Positions 55,306 through 64,000 of a stretch of 64,000 nt of DNA are shown one piece after another. The notes below the pieces were generated by a model. It did no database searches. It was given only the letters and a program-made list of their open reading frames with translations, and had not been told where the DNA came from. Where the stretch lies: NCBI RefSeq assembly GCF_918378365.1, contig NZ_OU912926.1, forward strand, positions 2,356,001 through 2,420,000, written 5' to 3'. Within the stretch, counting starts at the first letter, position 1, and the number at the start of each line of letters is the position of its first letter. Source of the DNA: Candidatus Nitrotoga arctica (GTDB lineage Bacteria; Pseudomonadota; Gammaproteobacteria; Burkholderiales; Gallionellaceae). The position numbers and the translations under genes were made by a program.

Positions 55306-56235
55306 ATGTTAAGAAATTCCACAACTGTATATTTGTTTGCCATTCTGTGTACCCTCATGGTTACTCCTGCACAGGCCCGCCAGCGGTCCTTTGTCGCTTC
55401 CTACGGGGATGATGCCAATATCTGTGACACCTTCTTCCCATGCCGCACGTTTGCCAAGGCGTTAACCGTGACCGATCCCAACGGCGAAGTTTTAGCGCTC
55501 GATTCTTCCGGTTATGGTCCAGTTACACTCACCCAGTCAGTCTCGCTGGCAGCGGCCCCTGGTGCCTATGCCGGCATTGCCGTTTTTCCCGGGACATCCG
55601 GGGTAACGATTGGCGCAGGCGTGAGTGTAGTGCTGCGTGGCCTGACCATTAACGGCCTGGGCGGCGATAACGGAATTTTGCTGAGCGGCATCAGCGATCT
55701 TTCGATTGAAAACTGTGTCATTTCAAATTTTTCAGGTTTTAGCCAACGGGGCGTTTTAGTCAACACGGCAGCAACGGTGCGGATGGTCAACACCCTTGTT
55801 CGCGACAATGACACGGGCATTGAGCTTCAGGGGGGGGCAACGGCTACCATCTCGAAATCTAAGTTTCTCGGTAATGCCATCGGCATCTTTGCGAACGGTG
55901 CCACATCGACCACGACTGCAACCGTCCGCGATACATTCGTGACAGGAGGTTTCAACGGCATTTTAGCATTTTCAGAAACCGCCTCCGCAAACAACCGAAT
56001 TAACGTGATCCGCTCAACGATCTCGAATAGTTTCTTTGGCGTTAGTTCAGAAGCACATCCTTCTGGAACCGCCTCAGTCACTATTAGCAAAAGCATGGTG
56101 ACGGGAAGCGATTTTGGGTTATATATGCAGGGTGCGCCTAGCGCTAGTGCGACAGTGAAATCCACTGGCAATAACACCGTGACAGGTAACATTAATGATA
56201 CCTCCGACCCACTTACCCCGATATCTACTATGTAA
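55306..56235 (+). CDS. Secreted right-handed parallel beta-helix protein (paralogue 2)
   Basis: 309 residues, tandem copy of the previous gene, 73 bases downstream with AAGGAG before the ATG. Signal peptide and about the first 140 residues are almost identical to paralogue 1 (LCTLMVTPAQARQ, then DTFFPCRTFAKALTVTDPN). From about residue 145 onwards the two differ strongly, and this one has extra Thr/Ala-rich repeats (GATSTTTATVRDTFVTGG) before ending PLTPISTM. The pattern suggests duplication followed by divergence of the C-terminal part of the solenoid. Confidence 0.82.
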   Translation: MLRNSTTVYLFAILCTLMVTPAQARQRSFVASYGDDANICDTFFPCRTFAKALTVTDPNGEVLALDSSGYGPVTLTQSVSLAAAPGAYAGIAVFPGTSGVTIGAGVSVVLRGLTINGLGGDNGILLSGISDLSIENCVISNFSGFSQRGVLVNTAATVRMVNTLVRDNDTGIELQGGATATISKSKFLGNAIGIFANGATSTTTATVRDTFVTGGFNGILAFSETASANNRINVIRSTISNSFFGVSSEAHPSGTASVTISKSMVTGSDFGLYMQGAPSASATVKSTGNNTVTGNINDTSDPLTPISTM

Positions 56236-56879
56236 AACCGGCAGAATTTATTGCATTCAGTGAGCGATAGGAATTATCTACGCCTGCACGAAAGGTACCA
56301 AAGTTAAATTTGGCTTTCGATGAATCCCGGTTATACCTCGACCGACTCGAACCTAAAAACCAAACGGCTTGTTCACCACATAGCACTCACACGATACAGC
56401 GGGGGTAACGATAAAGGGGCTGACTGGAAAAGTCTGTTAGTACTTGGTCATGTGAAATCATAAATATAACCATTAAGGCATGAAAAGCGAGGGCACTAAT
56501 TTTTGAAGTGTGAGGACAGAATAGTGCATTCCTTTCCAGACTTTCGCTTGAGAGGTCATCGGCGCATCAAGAGATGCCATGGCCTCCTCTTTCAGTAACC
56601 TCAAGAATCTCGGCATTCGGGACAAAGTGATCACTGCTTCGATGGCCATAACTGATTTTCGAAGCGTCCTTCAAACCTGAATCCGCCACATATTATTGGC
56701 TCAACGTACTCAAATAAAAATTAAGACAGTCATTGAAAACATGTGAATCTCAACCAAGAATGTAACTTCCGCTTAGTCTCGATCAATTATTCGGTATCAT
56801 TCCCAACCGTTTCTTCACTGACAGCCATTTTTACCAAAATTTTATGGCTAGCAATGAATATTGTCAGGTATTATCTTCT
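56236..56879. other. Intergenic region before gmd
   Basis: No clear gene. A minus-strand frame of 58 codons (56473-56649) has no recognisable family or ribosome-binding site. I see no strong hairpin terminator after the beta-helix gene. The gmd promoter should lie in the 56700-56860 part. Confidence 0.4.
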
Positions 56880-57965
56880 ATGCAAAAAATCGCTCTAATC
56901 ACTGGTGTAACAGGACAAGACGGCGCTTACCTAGCCGAATTTCTGTTAAAAAAAGGCTACATTGTGCATGGTATCAAGCGCCGTGCTTCTTTGTTCAACA
57001 CAGACCGTATTGACCACTTGTATCAGGATCCTCACGTCAGCAATCGCAATTTCATTTTGCACTACGGTGACATGACTGATTCAAGCAGTCTGATTCGTAT
57101 TATTCAGCAAGTACAACCCGACGAAATATATAACCTCGCCGCGCAAAGCCACGTGGCTGTATCGTTCGAAGAGCCAGAATACACTGCCAACTCTGATGCA
57201 TTAGGTACCTTGCGTGTGCTTGAAGCCATTCGTATTTTAGGCATGGAAAAGAAAACACGTTTCTATCAAGCTTCCACCTCTGAATTATATGGCTTGGTGC
57301 AAGAATCACCACAAAAGGAAACCACTCCATTTTATCCACGCTCACCCTATGCCGTGGCTAAGTTATATGCCTACTGGATAACCGTCAACTACCGTGAAGC
57401 CTATGGCATGTATGCCTGCAACGGCATCTTGTTCAACCACGAATCTCCCATCCGCGGCGAAACCTTCGTTACCCGCAAGATCACCCGCGCTTTGTCGCGC
57501 ATCAAGCTAAATCTCCAGGATTGTCTCTTTCTGGGAAACCTGGATTCCTTACGCGACTGGGGACATGCCAAAGATTATGTTGAAATGCAATGGCTGATGC
57601 TACAACAGGACAAGGCTGAAGATTTTGTCATCGCTACCGGTGTGCAATACAGTGTGCGCGATTTTGTGATTGCGGCAGCAGAAGAACTCGGCATCAAAAT
57701 ACATTGGGAAGGAACGGGCGTAGATGAGAAGGGCTATGATGCAGCAGGAAGATGTATCGTGGCAGTTGATTCACGCTATTTTCGCCCGACCGAGGTCGAA
57801 ACCTTGCTGGGGGATGCGACCAAGGCGAAAGAAAAGCTAGGATGGACGCCGAAAATCACTTTCAAGGAGTTGGTGGCTGAAATGGTAAGAGAAGACCTCA
57901 AGGGCGCTGAACGTGACGAACTGGTCAAGAAGCACGGGTTCTCAGCGTATGATTATCACGAATAA
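56880..57965 (+). CDS. gmd: GDP-mannose 4,6-dehydratase
   Basis: About 361 residues; converts GDP-mannose to GDP-4-keto-6-deoxymannose, the first step to GDP-fucose. NADP motif [17 protein letters not shown] near the N-terminus, catalytic Thr/Tyr/Lys region in ASTSELYG and [12 protein letters not shown], then [15 protein letters not shown] and [15 protein letters not shown], all family hallmarks. The start ATG at 56880 gives the usual MQKIALITG beginning; an upstream ATG at 56844 is in frame but adds an unusual lead. It overlaps the next gene by 17 bases. Confidence 0.93.
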   Translation: MQKIALITGVTGQDGAYLAEFLLKKGYIVHGIKRRASLFNTDRIDHLYQDPHVSNRNFILHYGDMTDSSSLIRIIQQVQPDEIYNLAAQSHVAVSFEEPEYTANSDALGTLRVLEAIRILGMEKKTRFYQASTSELYGLVQESPQKETTPFYPRSPYAVAKLYAYWITVNYREAYGMYACNGILFNHESPIRGETFVTRKITRALSRIKLNLQDCLFLGNLDSLRDWGHAKDYVEMQWLMLQQDKAEDFVIATGVQYSVRDFVIAAAEELGIKIHWEGTGVDEKGYDAAGRCIVAVDSRYFRPTEVETLLGDATKAKEKLGWTPKITFKELVAEMVREDLKGAERDELVKKHGFSAYDYHE

Positions 57966-58902
57966 TCCAATCAACAAACAAGCCAGGATTTATGTGGCTG
58001 GCCATCGCGGGATGGTGGGCTCGGCTATTGTGCGCCGTTTGCAGGCGGGTGATTACGCCAATATTTTGACCAGAACACACGCTGATCTGGATTTAACGAA
58101 CCAATCTGCAGTTGCTGAATTCTTTCTGAAACAAAAGCCTGATTACGTTTTTATGGCTGCCGCCAAGGTGGGGGGTATTCATGCAAACAATTCCTGTCGC
58201 GCCGATTTCATCTACCAGAATCTGATGATGGAGGCGAACATCGTGCATGCTGCTTGGCAGGCTGGGGTGCGACGTTTACTGTTCCTCGGCTCCAGTTGTG
58301 TTTATCCACGAGATTGTCCTCAGCCGATCAAGGAAGAATATTTGCTTACCGGCCCGCTGGAGCAAACCAATGAGCCTTACGCAATTGCCAAAATTGCGGG
58401 CATCAAGCTGTGTGAAAGTTACAACCGGCAATACAACACTCAGTATGTTTCGGTGATGCCCACCAATCTCTATGGGCCAAATGACAACTATGATTTGAAC
58501 AACAGTCATGTGCTACCAGCGCTAATTCGTAAGGCGCACGATGCCAAACTGCGTGGCGACAAAGAACTTGTGGTGTGGGGTAGCGGCATGCCGATGCGAG
58601 AATTCCTCTATGTAGAAGACATGGCGGATGCTTGCGTCTTTCTGATGGAAAATGGTGTTGCCGATGGCTTGTTCAATGTGGGCACGGGTGAGGATGTAAC
58701 GATTCGTGAATTGGCTGAAACCGTGATGAGCGTGGTTGGATTTAATGGCGAGATTGTGTTTAATACTTCCAAACCTGATGGTACGCCACGCAAGCTGTTA
58801 AACGTTGATCGGATGCGTGCCTTGGGTTGGCAAGCAAAGACTGAATTACGTGAAGGAATTGCCAAGGCGTATAAAGACTTTACGACTCATGTCAGGCAAT
58901 GA
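57949..58902 (+). CDS. fcl: GDP-L-fucose synthase
   Basis: About 317 residues; epimerises and reduces the product of Gmd to GDP-L-fucose. NADP motif [34 protein letters not shown], catalytic Ser/Tyr/Lys in GSSCVYP and [10 protein letters not shown], and [15 protein letters not shown]. Start at ATG 57949 inside the end of gmd. The stop codon lies in the loop of a perfect hairpin. The two-gene unit would supply GDP-fucose, or its intermediates, to the glycan loci on both sides. Confidence 0.93.
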   Translation: MIITNNPINKQARIYVAGHRGMVGSAIVRRLQAGDYANILTRTHADLDLTNQSAVAEFFLKQKPDYVFMAAAKVGGIHANNSCRADFIYQNLMMEANIVHAAWQAGVRRLLFLGSSCVYPRDCPQPIKEEYLLTGPLEQTNEPYAIAKIAGIKLCESYNRQYNTQYVSVMPTNLYGPNDNYDLNNSHVLPALIRKAHDAKLRGDKELVVWGSGMPMREFLYVEDMADACVFLMENGVADGLFNVGTGEDVTIRELAETVMSVVGFNGEIVFNTSKPDGTPRKLLNVDRMRALGWQAKTELREGIAKAYKDFTTHVRQ

Positions 58903-58917
58903 CATATGCCTGACATG
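58888..58917 (+). terminator. Perfect 11-bp hairpin spanning the fcl stop codon
   Basis: CATGTCAGGCA, 8-base loop ATGACATA, TGCCTGACATG, then TTGTTT. The fcl TGA is at 58900-58902, in the loop. The U-run is weak, so it may be a terminator or an RNA-stabilising hairpin. Confidence 0.55.
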
Positions 58918-59054
58918 TTGTTTAAAAAAGACGGCGCCAGGCGGCCTGTATGGGTGGAGTCCTTCAATGAATGCCACTTGGCTTGGCGCTGCATTGTTTC
59001 GCAACCGGCCAATTTGAGGCAACGGCAAAAATGAATAAAGATGGTCCCCTTAAC

Positions 59055-60431
59055 TCACAAGCACACCATTAGATCCATCTCTCCAATACTTTTTCGGTAT
59101 TCCAGCTCAAGCTCATCAACATACTGATTAATATCCATTGGCCGAACAGCGGCTCCTGATAGCTTTTTTAATAGATCGTGGTCGTCCAAAAGACACATGA
59201 TCATTTGAGCCAATCCAGATGCCGAGCCCGGGCTAAACAAGAGACCGTTTTTGCCAGGGTCAACGACGTCTGATAATCCTCCAATGTCTGATGCTATCAG
59301 AGGGCAACCCGCTGCCTGAGCTGATAACGAGACCAACGGCATGTTCTCATGCCACAAAGAAGGAATAACCAAGGCATCGATTCCATCCAGTATGGCGGGC
59401 ATCTTCTCGTTCTCGAAGGTGCCGTAGAATTTTATTCTTTCGTCACCCTGTGCAAGCACACGGAGATCTTTTATATAGGCGGAGTCTCCAACTGGAGATT
59501 TTCCATATATCTTGATTTTGACAGCAGCATCCGCAGGTAAAAGTTTGCTCGCTTCAACTAGTATATGGAGTCCCTTGTGAGGCAACATCGAGCCGATAAA
59601 GCCCAATACCAATGGCCTATCCGTTCTCTGCCGGATGCGTTTTACATAGCCATGATCCTTGATTCCAAATGGCAGAACTCGAAATTTCCCGCCTATTATT
59701 CCAGCAGTTTCAATCATTCTTTGAGCGTGAGTGGTTGCGACAAAAATTCTTTCGAGGAGAGGGAGTCTGGCTCCAATTATTTCACTTCTTCTTGCCAGAG
59801 CCTGGACATCGCCAAATCTGCCTGAGAGCTTTGCATTTGTCCTCTTGAGAGCATACACGATGCCCTCCACAACACCTGTAGGAATGGAATTTAATATTCC
59901 GGCTACCCATTTTGGCTGAGATATAGAAGTCAGATGCTTTAGGCAATTTGCGCCACCGTTGGCTGGCCCGTCGCACATGTTTCCATTTGGCAATAGTAGC
60001 GTATGTGCGGGACAGACATACCAAAAGTCTGTTGCAGTAAGAAACGCAGGTATTTTTCTGTCCTTGCATGCGTCAATTGCTTTAATTGATAGCCGCTCCA
60101 GATGATGGAAATGCACCACATCCGGTTCGATCTCTAAAAGCAGTTGACGAAATCGATGTGCGAAAACGGGGTTGTCGTAGTCATTTTGCATGACACTGCT
60201 TTGGTCTCCCAATGCAGTACGTCCATGCCTGAATCGAATAACACGGATGGAATCGACTTCATACTCATCAAACTGATTAATGTCGCCTGGTTTATCCTTT
60301 TCAGGATAACCTGTCACAACCGTAACGTTATGGCCCCTTTGTTTCAAGGCAAGTGCGACACCAAGAACGAGCGTTTCCGTCCCGCCAAAATAATCGGGCA
60401 AAAACACATGCGTCGTCAAAAGAATTTTCAT
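59055..60431 (-). CDS. Glycosyltransferase, GT4 family
   Basis: About 458 residues, GT-B fold. The start ATG at 60431 gives MKILLTTHVFLPDYFGGTET, a typical GT4 beginning; the longer frame start at 60551 overlaps the 5' side without a family match. Later blocks: VHFHHLERLSIKAID, FLTATDFWYVCPAHTLL, GFIGSMLPHKGLHILVEA, FENEKMPAILDGIDALVIPS and the donor-site region WHENMPLVSLSAQAAGCPLIASDIGG in part. It is downstream on the minus strand of the epimerase and the large glycosyltransferase; convergent with fcl. Confidence 0.88.
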   Translation of the reverse strand: MKILLTTHVFLPDYFGGTETLVLGVALALKQRGHNVTVVTGYPEKDKPGDINQFDEYEVDSIRVIRFRHGRTALGDQSSVMQNDYDNPVFAHRFRQLLLEIEPDVVHFHHLERLSIKAIDACKDRKIPAFLTATDFWYVCPAHTLLLPNGNMCDGPANGGANCLKHLTSISQPKWVAGILNSIPTGVVEGIVYALKRTNAKLSGRFGDVQALARRSEIIGARLPLLERIFVATTHAQRMIETAGIIGGKFRVLPFGIKDHGYVKRIRQRTDRPLVLGFIGSMLPHKGLHILVEASKLLPADAAVKIKIYGKSPVGDSAYIKDLRVLAQGDERIKFYGTFENEKMPAILDGIDALVIPSLWHENMPLVSLSAQAAGCPLIASDIGGLSDVVDPGKNGLLFSPGSASGLAQMIMCLLDDHDLLKKLSGAAVRPMDINQYVDELELEYRKSIGEMDLMVCL

Positions 60432-60574
60432 CGTATAAATTTCTGGCTCCGGTACCCACACCATGTGACTGTATCTCGTCAATTCGCGAGCAACCGGGTA
60501 AGCAGCCGCATACTGAGGAAAAAATTGATTGGCAGTGAAATGAATCGTCACACAATCGAAAGCCTGAAGTCAGA

Positions 60575-61516
60575 TCAAGTATCCAACTTTTCCAATTCAC
60601 GCTTCATCCACTCCGCAACGCGAGCTATGCCATCCCGCATAGAGATCGAAGGAGCCCACTCCAATTCATCTCGCGCCAAGTCATTACTTAGCACACTTAC
60701 CGGGACATCAAATGGTCGACCCGGCAGATAGCGAATCTCTATTGACTTTCCAAGTACATCTTCAAGCATGCCAATGAGCTCATTCAAACTGGTGCCAACA
60801 CCAGAGCTGATGTTAAAACAACTCTTCACACCCGAGTATTTCACAGCCCGAACGAAAGCCTCCGCTACATCACTCACATGAATATAATCTCGCGTAACGC
60901 TACCATCACCCCAAATTTCTATGGGTAAACCTTTAATTGCATGGTGAAGAAAAACCCCAACAGCACCCTGTGCAGTTTCGATACGCTGACGTTCCCCATA
61001 TGGATTCGCAACCCGCAGAGTAATAGCTCTGATTCCATGTAAGTGGCTGTACATCTGCAGGTATTTCTCAATGGCGAGTTTGGTAATACCATATGACACT
61101 AAAGGGTCGGTGGGATGCTTTTCATCAATAGGTAAATACATCGGGTTTCCATACACAGTGCCACCAGAAGAGATGAAAACTATCTTGCGAACGTTATGAG
61201 CAACCATAGCGTTGAGCATTTGCAGTGTTGCCACAAGATTACTCTGTACGTCGTAAATTGGGTCATCGTTTGAATTCTTGGGCAGAGTGGTCGAAACCAG
61301 GTGCAATACAACATCCACGCCACTGATTGCATCGTTAACGTCGTGAGTACTTGATAAATCCCCTGCGATCCACTCAACCTGCTCGGATTCTGCAAACTTT
61401 CGATAAGGCGCAACTCGTGGCCGTTCGAAAATCCTAAGTTCGTGGCCATCCAATAAAAGTCGATCAGCAATTGTTGATCCAATAAAACCACCACCACCGA
61501 ATATTGTGATCTTCAT
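60575..61516 (-). CDS. NAD-dependent nucleotide-sugar epimerase/dehydratase
   Basis: About 313 residues, extended SDR. MKITIFGGGGFIGSTIADRLL is the Rossmann start, then HLVSTTLPKNSND, catalytic Ser/Tyr/Lys in ISSGGTVYG and SYGITKLAIEKYL, RVANPYGERQ and GDGSVTRDYIHVSDVA. This GalE-like pattern does not fix the substrate. I start at ATG 61516; the frame also opens at 61531. It lies between two glycosyltransferase genes and likely provides their sugar donor. Confidence 0.9.
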   Translation of the reverse strand: MKITIFGGGGFIGSTIADRLLLDGHELRIFERPRVAPYRKFAESEQVEWIAGDLSSTHDVNDAISGVDVVLHLVSTTLPKNSNDDPIYDVQSNLVATLQMLNAMVAHNVRKIVFISSGGTVYGNPMYLPIDEKHPTDPLVSYGITKLAIEKYLQMYSHLHGIRAITLRVANPYGERQRIETAQGAVGVFLHHAIKGLPIEIWGDGSVTRDYIHVSDVAEAFVRAVKYSGVKSCFNISSGVGTSLNELIGMLEDVLGKSIEIRYLPGRPFDVPVSVLSNDLARDELEWAPSISMRDGIARVAEWMKRELEKLDT

Positions 61517-61570
61517 TAAAAATCCTTGCACGAAAAAATGCTCGAAAGTGCTAAGTCATAGTTGTTGAGC

Positions 61571-63934
61571 TTATACAACACTTCGGTTCGCCATCCTTTT
61601 TAGAAGTTTTTTCCCAATGGTTTTCAGAAACTGGCTACGGATAATCATTCGACCAGGCCAGGTTTGGCTCAAAAGAATGGCAAATTTTACAACCGTCTGC
61701 GCCTCTGCAGACGTGGTCAGCAATGCAGCATCGGCAGTTGCCGAATGAGGTTTGGTATTCCATAGCCAATCCACTGCCTCGCCAAGACGTTTGCATTCAA
61801 GCGACAGTGATGCCAATTCTCGCCCAAAGCTCGGGCTGATCGGATATCGTGGATGGTCAACCCTAAGCTGGTGGGCTTCTTCCAGGAGTGCCAGAAAATT
61901 ATCAATCATGCCTTCCCATGACAATTTTGACGCGGCAAGAGCCTTGCACTGTTTCGACATCTGATGCAACTCTGCGGAATTAGATAATAAGCGGCGAATT
62001 GCACCCAAATACTCTTGAGACTCGTTGAACCCATGCGGGATCAATATACCCGCATTTGGGCTCACAATTTCTTCTTGACCGCCAACTTTTGCCACGATCG
62101 GTACGACACCCGCCGCCATCGCCTCAAGGAGCGCAATTGAAATACCCTCATACTGAGAAGGCATCAAGAGAATATCCGAGGCAACAAGAATATCAAGCCA
62201 TCTTTGATGTGAAACAGAGCCAAGCATTTGAACATTTGCATTCAATTGATATTGACTTAGCAAGCCTTCCAATTGCCCCCTTTGTTCGCCATCGCCGACA
62301 ATTAATGCCCGAAATAGCAGACCATGATCATGCGTTGCTTTAAGAATTCCGGCTAGCAAGGCGGGACGCTTTTGTTCACAAATCCGTCCTGCAAAAACAA
62401 TCACCGGCACATCTGCCGGAATGTTCAGTTCTGACCGTATCTGATTTCGAACTTCAACCAAGCGATTTTCTTGAGCAGCGCGAACGCCCGTATACATCAC
62501 TCTTATCCGTGTGCTGTCGGCACCGCGCCCCTGCATCCATTCAGCCAGATGTTTGGTCGTTACAATATTTAGATCGAGCATATCCTGATAGCCAACCCCA
62601 AACCTCGGGTGCCCCCCATTCAACCAATGAAGTTCTTCAACATGGCACATGTCGACAAACGCTACGCTGGGTGAGACGGCTCTAAGATAAGGGAGGAGCT
62701 GGTAACCGATGGTACTGCCAGTAATAACCACGGTATCGATTTGCCGGGATTGAATCAGGTATGCCAGAAACCTTGGATAGTTCGATGCGTGAAGAATCTT
62801 TGGCAGGACAAAGATATCTGGCGTGAAACGCCTGAATTGATGCTCCCATCCGTGATCAGCCAGCAACGTCGCACAAATCGTTATGTCATGGCCTTTAGAC
62901 GTCAAACCTTCAATCAAATCAAGATTAACTCGATCAGCCCCGCCCGTTACCATCCACGGGATGATAAACATAATCCGGCGCCTGAGCGGGTTCGCCGCCA
63001 AAGGGTTGCACACCAGCGAATTCATCTCAATGGTCTCGTATGGCAAAGGATGACGTCGGACAGGTTCAGGAAAGTGTTTATCCAGGCCATCATATTTCCG
63101 ATGCATCATTCTTTCGAATTCAGCGTTGACATTTCCGGACTTCATGATCTGTTCAAAACGGCCGCTACCGCGCTTGCGATACCACTGCAGGAACTCTGGA
63201 ATCGTATAGCCCCAATGCCCCGCTTTTGCCATCGCCAGCCAGAAATCCCAGTCTTCATGGCCAAACCGGATGGACTCATCGAAACCGCCACATTCTGCAT
63301 ATGCCGAGCGACGAATCACTGAAATAGGTGGCCCACTATTGGCCTGTAAGTGCGCCTTGCCTCTTTCAAATCCGGTAGTCCAGAGATATTCCTGTTCGCC
63401 AAATATAATGCTATAAGAGTTGCAGAACGCAAACTCTGGATTTGAATCAAGAAACCAGACAGCTTTCTCAAGGTAGGTCGGTTCGACCATATCATCGCTA
63501 TCGAGCAAACAAATGTAGCGGCCCATCGCATTACGGAATGCCGTATTGCGCGCTGCGCCGGGTCCCGCATTTATTTGGCGAATTACCTTGATGCGTTCAT
63601 CTTTTGCCGCGATCTTGGAAAGCCGGTTTACAGATTCTTGGTCTGTAGAACCGTCGTCAACAATCACCCATTCCCAATTCTGCAATGATTGTGCCTGCAG
63701 CGATACAAATGTTTCAACAAAGAACTCTTCGGTGTTGTAGTAGGGAGTAATGATTGAAACGTCAATGTATTCGCAAGCAACAGTGCTGCGCTTGTAGTTG
63801 CGCGGGATGGTTCTACGGCCGGGCAGATCCGTAAAGTCAGGGGATAAATCGCTGATCATTAGAACTTTCTTGACAATCTGACTAGCTTCTTGTCGCCACA
63901 AACCAAGCGCGAGCGCCAGCCGGATGGCCTTCAA
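61571..63934 (-). CDS. Bimodular glycosyltransferase (GT2 + GT4)
   Basis: Up to 787 residues with two catalytic modules. The N-terminal GT2 part (about 55-300) has DVSIITPYYNTEEFF, VIVDDGSTDQESV, the DXD-type LLDSDDMVEPTYLEKA and FGHEDWDFWLAMAKAG. The C-terminal GT4 part (about 320-740) has FIIPWMVTGGADRVNLDLIEGL, YTGVRAAQENR, FAGRICEQKRPALLAG and a donor site PSQYEGISIALLEAMAAGVVP. A start at TTG 63934 follows a stop in this frame at about 63950; an ATG at 63859 is an alternative. The short lead (residues 1-25) is basic and hydrophobic. It may be a complete polymer-extending enzyme. Confidence 0.85.
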   Translation of the reverse strand: MKAIRLALALGLWRQEASQIVKKVLMISDLSPDFTDLPGRRTIPRNYKRSTVACEYIDVSIITPYYNTEEFFVETFVSLQAQSLQNWEWVIVDDGSTDQESVNRLSKIAAKDERIKVIRQINAGPGAARNTAFRNAMGRYICLLDSDDMVEPTYLEKAVWFLDSNPEFAFCNSYSIIFGEQEYLWTTGFERGKAHLQANSGPPISVIRRSAYAECGGFDESIRFGHEDWDFWLAMAKAGHWGYTIPEFLQWYRKRGSGRFEQIMKSGNVNAEFERMMHRKYDGLDKHFPEPVRRHPLPYETIEMNSLVCNPLAANPLRRRIMFIIPWMVTGGADRVNLDLIEGLTSKGHDITICATLLADHGWEHQFRRFTPDIFVLPKILHASNYPRFLAYLIQSRQIDTVVITGSTIGYQLLPYLRAVSPSVAFVDMCHVEELHWLNGGHPRFGVGYQDMLDLNIVTTKHLAEWMQGRGADSTRIRVMYTGVRAAQENRLVEVRNQIRSELNIPADVPVIVFAGRICEQKRPALLAGILKATHDHGLLFRALIVGDGEQRGQLEGLLSQYQLNANVQMLGSVSHQRWLDILVASDILLMPSQYEGISIALLEAMAAGVVPIVAKVGGQEEIVSPNAGILIPHGFNESQEYLGAIRRLLSNSAELHQMSKQCKALAASKLSWEGMIDNFLALLEEAHQLRVDHPRYPISPSFGRELASLSLECKRLGEAVDWLWNTKPHSATADAALLTTSAEAQTVVKFAILLSQTWPGRMIIRSQFLKTIGKKLLKRMANRSVV

Positions 63935-64000
63935 CTGTCGCCCGAGGATTTAACGGATTTCGACTATCGCAGTCAGCGTTTAACGGCATGCGAACATCTT

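Noticed and set aside
54318-56235. PEP-CTERM sorting signals on the beta-helix proteins
   Set aside because: Their C-termini (GSVPPM and PLTPISTM) lack the PEP motif, the membrane helix and the basic tail.
56473-56649. Minus-strand frame of 58 codons before gmd
   Set aside because: No ribosome-binding site and no recognisable family; recorded only in the intergenic note.

Overview
The window looks like chromosomal DNA of a betaproteobacterium. The best fit is the Nitrosomonadales / Gallionellaceae-like group. This rests on the exosortase A (XrtA) exopolysaccharide locus, the PhoB/PhoR pair, the wrbA-hugZ neighbourhood, the DUF1841 and PduO-type genes after nth, and the general protein flavour. 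The placement is an inference; no rRNA or tRNA gene is present to fix it.

Layout. 1-8.4 kb: a cardiolipin synthase (cut by the window edge) with an intact IS30-family element just upstream of it, a 2-Cys peroxiredoxin with its own promoter and terminator, a sodium:solute symporter, phoB-phoR behind a tandem PHO box, and a UDP-GlcNAc 4-epimerase-like gene. 8.4-12.4 kb: an iron-uptake block with a Fur-box-like palindrome, hemP, a frameshifted tonB with a receptor-like signal peptide, an intact Fiu-like receptor and a decayed piuC. 12.6-22.6 kb: a BASS-family transporter, a small secreted repeat protein, an intact IS630-family element, a copper P-type ATPase broken at two places, a yihY remnant, wrbA, a HugZ-like gene, an internally deleted Kef-type transporter, and a DUF938 methyltransferase coupled to a GNAT-like gene.

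23.3-48.5 kb is the centrepiece: a nearly continuous, co-directional XrtA (PEP-CTERM/exosortase) exopolysaccharide locus. It holds export lipoprotein, chain-length protein, tyrosine autokinase, beta-barrel protein, ATPase, WecB, deacetylase, FemAB-like protein, three family-specific glycosyltransferases, the XrtA-EpsI fusion, an AsnB-like amidotransferase, an acyltransferase, an ArnA/UXS-like decarboxylase, another glycosyltransferase and an O-ligase-like membrane protein. A CapK-like adenylate-forming enzyme, an alpha/alpha-toroid protein and a sugar-type formyltransferase sit together inside it as an unusual decoration module. Degenerate heads of a glycosyltransferase and a sugar epimerase lie between two of its genes.

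48.5-53.4 kb: molybdenum cofactor genes (mogA; moaC, moaE, moaD, mobB on the other strand), with a duplicated mobB-moaD segment whose copies have decayed in complementary ways, then nth, DUF1841 and a cobalamin adenosyltransferase. 53.4-56.2 kb: remnants including an IS256-family end, then two tandem secreted beta-helix paralogues. 56.9-64 kb: gmd-fcl for GDP-fucose and, on the opposite strand, two glycosyltransferase genes around an NAD-dependent sugar epimerase, probably another surface-glycan cluster running off the window.

A recurring theme is gene erosion. At least eight loci are broken or fossil: tonB, piuC, copA, yihY, the Kef-type gene, moaD copy 2, the mobB tail and the GT/epimerase heads. 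These sit beside intact glycan genes. Most lesions are large or multiple, so they are unlikely to be only sequencing errors, but the single-base ones (tonB, copA) could be.
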